Program-made: the position numbers and the translations under genes
Notes under the pieces: generated by a model
Databases searched by the model: none
Seen by the model: only the letters and a program-made list of their open reading frames with translations
Told to the model about the DNA's origin: nothing
In this document: positions 5,435 to 11,433 of the stretch, in pieces
Position numbering within the stretch: position 1 is the stretch's first letter
Layout: the number at the start of each line of letters is the position of its first letter
Source: Cytophagales bacterium
GTDB taxonomy: Bacteria; Bacteroidota; Bacteroidia; Cytophagales; Spirosomataceae
DNA length: 11,433 nt
Direction of reading: 5' to 3'
Assembly (NCBI GenBank): GCA_013205605.1
Contig: JABMMK010000258.1
Span: 1 to 11,433, forward strand

Positions 5435-7890
5435 AATACAAAAGAGATAGGCGTTTTAACTTTCTCGTCCAATAAGGCTAAAGACAAAACTTCAATCGCA
5501 TTTTCAACATAATGAAAGGACAGATCTGAAATATAATGTGCCTCTATCTCCTCCACATCCTTGCGATTTTTTGCACACATGATGATTTCTTTAATGCCCG
5601 CACGTTTAGCCGCTAATATTTTCTCCTTGATTCCGCCGACAGGCAAGACTTTCCCCCGTAAGGTAATTTCACCCGTCATAGCTAATTTATATCGTACTTT
5701 CCTTTGAGTTAAAGCAGACGCAATAGCAGTAAGCATGGTTATTCCGGCCGATGGACCATCTTTAGGAACTGCTCCCGCGGGTACGTGAATGTGCAAATTA
5801 TATTGATCAAAGATCCGATAATCAATTTCGTATTGATCTGCGTGCGCCTTTAAAAAACTGAGAGCAGCCATCGCTGATTCTTTCATCACATCTCCTAATT
5901 GGCCCGAAAGTGTCAACACACCCTTTCCTCGGCTTAAAAGTGTCTCAATAAATAGAATATCGCCGCCAACAGGCGTCCAGGCTAAACCTGTCACAACACC
6001 TGCATATTCATTGCTTTCATAAGCATCTTTATCGAAATGTTCTTGGCCTAACATTTTCACTACATCCGACGCTTGAATTTTAGCCGGATAGGCCTCGCCA
6101 ATCGCAATAGATTTCGTTATTTTCCGAATCACTCGGCCTATCTCTTGCTCTAATTTTCGCACTCCTGATTCTCGGGTATACCCCTCCACCACTTTTTGAA
6201 TCGCTACATCAGACATGCTAACCGACATCTTCTCTAAACCATGTTCTTTCTTTTGCTTGGGCAACAAATGCTTTTTGGCGATTTGAACTTTTTCTTCCAT
6301 CGTATAGCCACTGACTTCTATAATCTCCATACGATCACGTAAAGCGGGGTGAATCGTATCCAAATTATTAGCTGTAGCCACAAACATGACGCGAGACAAA
6401 TCATATTCGCACTCTAAATAATTGTCCATAAAGCTGCTGTTTTGCTCAGGATCCAACACCTCAAGCAAGGCCGAGGAGGGATCACCTCGGTGATCAGAAC
6501 CCACTTTATCTATCTCATCCAAAATAAATACGGGATTAGAAGAACCCGCTTTCTTAATATTTTGAATCACCTTTCCCGGCATCGCCCCTATATAGGTTTT
6601 GCGATGACCCCGAATTTCCGCCTCATCACGCAATCCACCTAAAGCCATCCGAACATATTTCCGACCTAAAGCTCTAGCGATTGATTTGCCTAAAGATGTT
6701 TTTCCAACGCCTGGAGGACCATAAAGACATAAAATAGGTGCCTTCATATCCCCTTTCATCTTCAATACAGCTAAATATTCCAAGATCCTTTCCTTCACTT
6801 TTTCCAAGCCAAAATGATCCGAATCCAGTACTTTTTTAGCCTTAACTAAATCAAAATTATCCTTTGTGTATTCCGCCCAAGGCAAATCAGTCAGGAGTTC
6901 GACAAAATTCATCAACATCGGATATTCGGGTGACATCGAATTCGTTCGCTGCAACTTCGATAGCTCTTTGTTGAAAAAGTCATTCACTTCTTTTGACCAT
7001 TTTTTCTTTGCTCCCTTCGCTCTCAATCCATCTAATTCCTGTTCAGGACTCTCAACACCCAACTCCTCTTGCAATACTTTAATTTGTTGACGTATATAAT
7101 AATCCCTTTGCTGCTGATCTATGTCACTGGACGCCTTGCTTTGTATTTCCCTTTTAAGCTCAAGATGTTGAATGTCTTTCAACATAAACTCCAACAAATG
7201 AGTGGCTTGTTCTATTCCGTCAAGAGTTTCTAACAATCCTTGCTTTTCCTTCAAATCCGCATTAATGTTGGAAGACAAAAAGTGAATTAAAAAGGCGGAA
7301 GACTCAATATTATCCAATGCAATTTGAGCTTCACGAGGAATTTCAGGATTAAGATTTAATATTTTTAAAGCTGATTCCTTCAACGTTGAAATCAAGGCCT
7401 TATTCTCTTTATTTAATTTTTTGGGAAAGGTATCTTCGATGTAGTTGACCTTAGCAATTAAATTAGGCTCTGTTTTGATAAACTCCTTTACCTCAAAACG
7501 CTTTCTACCTTGAACGATAATCGTTGTATTTCCTCCTGGAAGCACAAACATTTTGATGATATGCCCAACCGTACCGATCTTATATAAATCGTCTACCTTG
7601 GGCTCTTCTTTTGAATTACTTGCTTGCACCAAAACTCCTAGCGTACGATCTCCTTTGTAAGCCTTTTTGACAAGCCTAACCGATTTTTGTCGGCTTACCG
7701 TGATCGGTATAACCATCCCTGGAAATAATACGATGTTACGAATAGGTAAGATTGGCAATTCATCTGACAAAACACCCATTTTATCATCACTCCCCATGCC
7801 CTCCCCGTTAATAGGAATCAATTCTATATTTTCGAAATCAGAAATTTCTGAAACGCTCAAATGCTTAAAAACATCATTTGGATTATTCAT
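5395..7890 (-). CDS. lon: ATP-dependent protease Lon
   Basis: Lon is a cytoplasmic hexameric AAA+ serine protease that degrades misfolded and short-lived regulatory proteins. The 831 residues hold the N-terminal substrate domain beginning at LPILPIRNIVLFPG (45-58), a helical linker to about 340, Walker A GPPGVGKT (391-398), Walker B FILDEID (455-461), and the protease domain with catalytic Ser714 in KDGPSAG and Lys757 in GGIKEK. The 43-residue Ser-Lys spacing equals that of E. coli Lon (679 and 722). About 44 residues precede the first conserved block, a longer lead than in E. coli. The ATG at 7890 is the only sensible start. It follows the DUF6702 gene by 95 bases on the same strand. I found no good TAnnTTTG promoter in that gap, so it may be read from the upstream genes or from an alternative sigma factor. 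It converges with and overlaps recQ. Confidence 0.98.
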   Translation of the reverse strand: MNNPNDVFKHLSVSEISDFENIELIPINGEGMGSDDKMGVLSDELPILPIRNIVLFPGMVIPITVSRQKSVRLVKKAYKGDRTLGVLVQASNSKEEPKVDDLYKIGTVGHIIKMFVLPGGNTTIIVQGRKRFEVKEFIKTEPNLIAKVNYIEDTFPKKLNKENKALISTLKESALKILNLNPEIPREAQIALDNIESSAFLIHFLSSNINADLKEKQGLLETLDGIEQATHLLEFMLKDIQHLELKREIQSKASSDIDQQQRDYYIRQQIKVLQEELGVESPEQELDGLRAKGAKKKWSKEVNDFFNKELSKLQRTNSMSPEYPMLMNFVELLTDLPWAEYTKDNFDLVKAKKVLDSDHFGLEKVKERILEYLAVLKMKGDMKAPILCLYGPPGVGKTSLGKSIARALGRKYVRMALGGLRDEAEIRGHRKTYIGAMPGKVIQNIKKAGSSNPVFILDEIDKVGSDHRGDPSSALLEVLDPEQNSSFMDNYLECEYDLSRVMFVATANNLDTIHPALRDRMEIIEVSGYTMEEKVQIAKKHLLPKQKKEHGLEKMSVSMSDVAIQKVVEGYTRESGVRKLEQEIGRVIRKITKSIAIGEAYPAKIQASDVVKMLGQEHFDKDAYESNEYAGVVTGLAWTPVGGDILFIETLLSRGKGVLTLSGQLGDVMKESAMAALSFLKAHADQYEIDYRIFDQYNLHIHVPAGAVPKDGPSAGITMLTAIASALTQRKVRYKLAMTGEITLRGKVLPVGGIKEKILAAKRAGIKEIIMCAKNRKDVEEIEAHYISDLSFHYVENAIEVLSLALLDEKVKTPISFVFQEDAKATVSVSA

Positions 7891-7915
7891 GCGATCAATT
7901 TAAATACCTTACCTT

Positions 7916-7977
7916 CTTCAATTTGCGTTGAAGGAATCCGTTTATTATCAACTATTATGCCATAAGACAACATGGCA
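7916..7977 (-). promoter_or_regulatory. two small stem-loops in the gap before lon
   Basis: The 95-base gap between the DUF6702 gene and lon holds two inverted repeats. One pairs TGCCAT with ATGGCA (7958-7977, 8-base loop) and the other CTTCAA with TTGAAG (7916-7933, 6-base loop). Neither has a following T-tract, so they are not ordinary terminators. They might affect lon mRNA processing or translation, or be chance. No consensus promoter was seen here. Confidence 0.25.
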
Positions 7978-7985
7978 GTAAAATA

Positions 7986-8477
7986 CTATTCAAGTAAAAC
8001 TACCGGAATGTCTTTTTTAAACAAATAGGATTTCTTTTTATCCAGTCGCGCTACATGCAACAAATTGGTTTGGTCAGGAAACACGTCCACCAACAAACTA
8101 TTTTGAAAATATACCCCAGTGAATTGTTGTTGGGTCGGAATTTCTAAATACACCCAAATTACATCCTTTTGTGGCTCAAATCCAATGTACCGATAAGGTG
8201 TTTGCAATTTCAAGTTTACCTGAAAACCCACATGGGTTTTGATGTATTTTGCCAGTAATTCATCCACATTTACATCGGCCTGAAACTGAAACTTTTTTCC
8301 TTGAAATGCAGACAATCCCGCTTCCAAATCATCTTGAAATAAACGAATGCTCACCTCCCAAAGTTGGTCTTTTTCATTAAAAAAAATCTCCGTTACACTG
8401 GTATGAAAAGGATGATTTTTCGAAGCAAAAATAGGATTGCTCGTGAATACAAAAATTAAAAAAAAGAGTTTTTTCAA
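7986..8477 (-). CDS. DUF6702 family exported protein
   Basis: I recognise the DUF6702 pattern: HPFHTSVTEIFFN just after the signal peptide, then EVSIRLFQDDLEAGL. Its function is unknown. The 163-residue precursor starts MKKLFFLIFVFTSNPIFAS, a signal peptide with no lipobox cysteine, so the mature part of about 144 residues is probably soluble in the periplasm. It contains no cysteine and looks rich in beta strands. The start codon is TTG at 8475-8477. No other methionine codon exists anywhere in the frame, and the signal peptide begins exactly there, so TTG is well supported. It lies 3 bases after the rseP stop, in the same frame as rseP, which favours translational coupling. Lon follows 95 bases later. 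A role with the neighbouring envelope protease is possible but only suggested by position. Confidence 0.85.
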   Translation of the reverse strand: MKKLFFLIFVFTSNPIFASKNHPFHTSVTEIFFNEKDQLWEVSIRLFQDDLEAGLSAFQGKKFQFQADVNVDELLAKYIKTHVGFQVNLKLQTPYRYIGFEPQKDVIWVYLEIPTQQQFTGVYFQNSLLVDVFPDQTNLLHVARLDKKKSYLFKKDIPVVLLE

Positions 8478-8480
8478 GGA

Positions 8481-9872
8481 TTAAAATAAAGCTTTAAAAA
8501 TATCGTTCCCAAAGGTATAAGCCATTAAAGCCAACAAAATGATCATGCCAACTTGTTGGGCTCTTTCCAACACCTTATCTGAAGCCGGCTTTCCCGTAAT
8601 CATTTCATAAATTAAGAAAACAGCATGCCCCCCATCTAAAGCTGGAATTGGCAAAATATTCATGAAAGCTAAGGCCATCGAAAGCAGACCCGTCAACATC
8701 CAAAATCTGGTCCAGTCCCAAACTCCTCCAAACATTTGAGCAATCCCGATAGGTCCACTCAAGGCTTTTGATGCAGAAACATCTCCAGAAGCTATTTTTT
8801 TAAACCCTCTTATATTGTCCGTGATGACAGAAAAAGCCCTTGACGTACCTAGGCTAGCAGCCTCTAAAAAACCATATTCCTGGTGGGAAACTTTAATTAA
8901 CAAGTCTGGAAAAAATCCGATTTGACCCGTTTGAGTCACTGTCATCTGAAGGGTATCCGCTTTTCCATTTCTTAAAATACCTAGACGAATGGATTTCCCA
9001 GCCTCCAATTTTAAGGCTTCTTTCACTTCATGATAATAGGTAATCGACTTATTGTTGACTGAAGTGACAAAATCTCCTGCTTTCAAACCCGCAGATAAGG
9101 CAGGCAACATCTCCTCTGATTTTTTCCCTAACAATTTGTCAAAGGTTGACGGAGGATTGGGGCTTGTTACTTCGGCCACTTTAAATTTCGCCATAGGTTC
9201 AATGAAACCGGCTTTTTTATCACTTAATTTTTCGATGAAATTCGATGGGATTTTGATTTCTAACGTTTGATCCCCCCTTTGTACCGTATAGGAAGAATTA
9301 TCACCTAACAATACATCTGAAGATCTTAAATCTGTCAAAGAAAGATAATCCGCTCCATTCACTTTTATAATTTTATCTCCGGTTTTTAATCCAATTTGTT
9401 GGGCTAATTCCAAGGCAACAATTCCATTTTTATTTAATTCCTCTTTTGAAATAAAGTTGTTTCCATTCGAATAAGTAAGACAAACAAAAATGACAATCCC
9501 CGTGATGATGTTCACAATGACCCCACCCAACATGACGATTAGGCGCTGATAAGCAGGCTTAGCCCTAAATTCCCATGGTTCAGGTTCCTTCGCTAAAGTA
9601 GCCGCGTCCTGTGTTTCGTCGATCATGCCCGCAATAGAAACGTAGCCACCTAAAGGAAACCAACCTAAACCATATTCGGTGTCGCCAATTTTTTTCTTAA
9701 AAAGAGCGAAATTCAACAGAGAAGGAATTGGAAATAAAAAATCGAAAAATAAATAAAATTTTTCTACCCGCATTTTAAACCATTTGGCCGTAATGTAATG
9801 ACCAAACTCATGCAATGTTACTAGTATCGACAGCCCTAAAATCAACTGTCCCGCCATGATCAAACCTTCCAT
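8481..9872 (-). CDS. rseP: RIP zinc metalloprotease RseP (site-2 protease)
   Basis: RseP cuts membrane-spanning segments of anti-sigma factors and signal-peptide remnants within the inner membrane. The 463-residue product has the zinc motif HEFGH (21-25) in the first membrane helix. The third zinc ligand, Asp413, is in NILPIPALDGGH (405-416) of a later helix. FPLGGYVSIAGMIDE (72-86) and SGPIGI (372-377) are further family blocks. Two PDZ-like regions (about 145-215 and 225-315), containing GLKTGDKIIKVNG and GLKAGDFVTSVN, lie between the catalytic segments, the arrangement seen in E. coli RseP (about 450 residues). The ATG at 9872 gives the usual MExLI start; an internal Met at residue 6 is less likely. 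It begins 1 base after the dxr stop. In many bacteria dxr and rseP are close neighbours. No anti-sigma factor is visible in the window, so its target here is unknown. Confidence 0.96.
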   Translation of the reverse strand: MEGLIMAGQLILGLSILVTLHEFGHYITAKWFKMRVEKFYLFFDFLFPIPSLLNFALFKKKIGDTEYGLGWFPLGGYVSIAGMIDETQDAATLAKEPEPWEFRAKPAYQRLIVMLGGVIVNIITGIVIFVCLTYSNGNNFISKEELNKNGIVALELAQQIGLKTGDKIIKVNGADYLSLTDLRSSDVLLGDNSSYTVQRGDQTLEIKIPSNFIEKLSDKKAGFIEPMAKFKVAEVTSPNPPSTFDKLLGKKSEEMLPALSAGLKAGDFVTSVNNKSITYYHEVKEALKLEAGKSIRLGILRNGKADTLQMTVTQTGQIGFFPDLLIKVSHQEYGFLEAASLGTSRAFSVITDNIRGFKKIASGDVSASKALSGPIGIAQMFGGVWDWTRFWMLTGLLSMALAFMNILPIPALDGGHAVFLIYEMITGKPASDKVLERAQQVGMIILLALMAYTFGNDIFKALF

Positions 9873-9873
9873 A

Positions 9874-11040
9874 TTATTTCTTATTGTTTTTTTCTACCCA
9901 ATTTTGGGCCATTTTTCTTGTTACTAAATCTGTTTCAATATAATCTTCTAATGTCGGATGCCCTAAAAAAGTTCCATGTGACATGCAATCTTCTAATAAA
10001 TCCGACATTTGCAAAAAGCCGATTTGTTCTTTTAAAAACGCGTCAACGGCTATTTCGTTGGCCGCATTTAAAATACAGGCCATATTACCTCCCTGGTCCA
10101 AAGCTTTAAAAGCAAATCCTAAATTTCGAAAAGTATCTACATCCGCCTGTTCAAAAGTTAAGGACCCAAACTGACGAAAATCAAATCTTGGAAAATCAGA
10201 TTTGATTCGACTTGGGTACCCTAAAGCAAATTGAATAGGCAATTTCATATCTGGTAAACCTAATTGGGCTTTAATCGATCCATCGTCAAATTGAACTAAC
10301 GAATGAACGATCGACTGAGGGTGAACAACGACTTCTATTTGAGATGCCTCCACGCCAAAGAGCCATGCAGCTTCAATAACTTCTAAGCCTTTATTCATTA
10401 AACTAGCTGAATCTATAGTGATTTTAGCCCCCATGGTCCAATTGGGGTGTTTTAATGCTTGCGCCCTAGTAACGTTCGCTAATTGGTCTTTCGTGAATCC
10501 TCTAAAAGGTCCCCCTGAAGCAGTTAAAATTATTTTTTCAATGGGATTATGTGACTCCCCCATCAAGCATTGAAAAATCGCAGAATGTTCTGAGTCAACA
10601 GGCAAAATGGGAACTCCCATTTTTTTGGCAAGAGGCATAATGAGACCGCCAGCCACGACCAGCGTTTCCTTATTGGCCAAAGCAATCGGCTTTCCTGCTT
10701 GAATAGCTTTTACGGTGGGCAATAAACCCGCATAACCGACTAAAGCCGTCAATACAACATTTACAGATTCCAATGTGACAACCTCCTCTAAACTTTTTGC
10801 ACCTGCATGAACATTGATATTTAATCCTGATAATGCATTTCGTACAAATTCATATTTTGATTCATCGCCAATCACTACATGAGAAGGTTGGTATTTAATG
10901 GCTTGGGATATAAGCAAATCTGCCTGGCTCATCGCGGTCAAAACCTCCACCTCAAAAATAGAAGGATGCTGATCAATGACTTCTAGCGCTTGAGTTCCAA
11001 TCGATCCTGTTGATCCCAATATGGCGATTCTTTTTACCAT
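9874..11040 (-). CDS. dxr: 1-deoxy-D-xylulose 5-phosphate reductoisomerase
   Basis: Dxr (IspC) rearranges and reduces 1-deoxy-D-xylulose 5-phosphate to 2-C-methyl-D-erythritol 4-phosphate with NADPH, the committed step of the MEP isoprenoid pathway and the target of fosmidomycin. The 388-residue protein opens with the NADPH loop ILGSTGSIG (7-15). It has LANKETLV (121-128), the metal ligands Asp149 and Glu151 in PVDSEHSAIFQ, TASGGPFR (173-180), the flexible loop HPNWTMG (198-204) and Glu220 in MNKGLEVIEA. All catalytic residues I can place are kept. The ATG at 11040 overlaps the end of the rhomboid gene by 7 bases (shared ATGGTAA), and its own stop is 1 base before rseP. It is therefore probably cotranscribed and translationally coupled with both, and supplies precursors for quinones and the undecaprenyl carrier. 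Confidence 0.98.
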   Translation of the reverse strand: MVKRIAILGSTGSIGTQALEVIDQHPSIFEVEVLTAMSQADLLISQAIKYQPSHVVIGDESKYEFVRNALSGLNINVHAGAKSLEEVVTLESVNVVLTALVGYAGLLPTVKAIQAGKPIALANKETLVVAGGLIMPLAKKMGVPILPVDSEHSAIFQCLMGESHNPIEKIILTASGGPFRGFTKDQLANVTRAQALKHPNWTMGAKITIDSASLMNKGLEVIEAAWLFGVEASQIEVVVHPQSIVHSLVQFDDGSIKAQLGLPDMKLPIQFALGYPSRIKSDFPRFDFRQFGSLTFEQADVDTFRNLGFAFKALDQGGNMACILNAANEIAVDAFLKEQIGFLQMSDLLEDCMSHGTFLGHPTLEDYIETDLVTRKMAQNWVEKNNKK

Positions 11041-11433
11041 AACATCGCCTTGATTTGTTCAATAAATGTGATCCAAACCTTTGGATAAGTCAGCGAGACA
11101 AATAAAATTCCAAATAATCCCCCATATAGATGCGCGGAATGATTGACATAATCTTTTCCTCTCCTGTCCATTTCGATCGAATACCAAGTAAATAAACCGG
11201 CATAGATAATTCCGGGGATTCCTAATAGTCCAAACAAGTAAATTTTTTCGGTGGGAAAAAACATAATTCCAGCAAAAATCACGGCAGAAACCGCACCTGA
11301 AGCCCCTAATGAATTGAAATAGGCATTGTTTTTTTGTTTGAAATAGGTTGGCAAATCTGCTACCAATATTCCCAACAAGTAAAACAACACAAACATTTCA
11401 GGACCCAAACCAGGAAAAATCACGGTAAAAATA
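11034..11433 (-). CDS. rhomboid family intramembrane serine protease (C-terminal part)
   Basis: Rhomboids cut substrate proteins inside the membrane with a Ser-His pair. The visible 132 residues run off the window edge; the frame is open to the last base, so the GTG at 11421-11423 is not the true start. The catalytic serine lies in SLGASGAVSAV (Ser codon 11298-11300), the GxSG motif, and the histidine in NHSAHLYGGLFG (His codon 11130-11132), at the usual separation. Hydrophobic segments lie before the GxSG block, at the GxSG helix, around YLFGLLGIPGIIYAGLF and at the AH helix. The missing N-terminal part should hold the first membrane helices and the HxxxN loop. The end overlaps the dxr start by 7 bases. 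The YNSLGASGAVSA-like style is typical of rhomboids in Bacteroidota. The substrate is unknown. Confidence 0.92.
   Translation of the reverse strand, partial: IFTVIFPGLGPEMFVLFYLLGILVADLPTYFKQKNNAYFNSLGASGAVSAVIFAGIMFFPTEKIYLFGLLGIPGIIYAGLFTWYSIEMDRRGKDYVNHSAHLYGGLFGILFVSLTYPKVWITFIEQIKAMLW

Noticed and set aside
6866..7090. Open frames on the strand opposite lon, rseP, dxr and DUF4301 (for example 2493-2735, 6866-7090, 9052-9270)
   Set aside because: They lie wholly inside well-supported genes, have no recognisable motifs or start signals, and their composition is that of antisense frames.

Overview
The window looks like a chromosomal segment of a member of the Bacteroidota, probably a Cytophagia-type bacterium (the class is a weak inference). 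Three things support this. Bacteroidota-type promoters (TTTG, about 18-22 bases, then TAnnTTTG) lie ahead of several genes, and clear Shine-Dalgarno sequences are mostly absent. Two protein families typical of the phylum, DUF4301 and DUF6702, are present. The ribosomal S12, Lon, RseP and rhomboid proteins have the sequence style of that phylum. Base composition is moderately AT-rich and even throughout. I see no insertion sequence, tRNA, CRISPR array or other mobile element, and all genes look intact except the two cut by the window edges.

Left part (1-1897, minus strand): the 5' part of rpsL (ribosomal protein S12, probably the first gene of a str-type operon) with a well-formed promoter and an 88-base leader. 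Immediately upstream is uxuA (mannonate dehydratase, hexuronate catabolism) with its own candidate promoter. A perfect 15-bp inverted repeat with T-tracts separates uxuA from the next gene.

Middle (1898-5434): a DUF4301 protein (minus) and a RecQ-family helicase (plus) diverge from a short shared control region. The DUF4301 protein carries motifs, in order, that resemble eukaryotic-type UDP-sugar pyrophosphorylases. The helicase has its zinc-binding cysteines unusually far from the helicase core.

Right part (5395-11433, minus strand): five closely packed genes read rhomboid protease (cut by the window edge), dxr/ispC (second step of the MEP isoprenoid pathway), rseP (site-2 zinc protease), a DUF6702 exported protein of unknown function, and lon (AAA+ protease). 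Junctions are a 7-base overlap, a 1-base gap, a 3-base gap and a 95-base gap. Two intramembrane proteases and a cytoplasmic protease therefore probably share transcripts with an isoprenoid gene, which suggests a link between envelope quality control and lipid-carrier supply. recQ and lon converge and their coding ends overlap by 40 bases.

Most genes are well-known housekeeping types. The parts least explained by known biology are the DUF4301 protein, the DUF6702 protein (TTG start, in frame behind the rseP stop, no internal methionine) and the RecQ domain layout.
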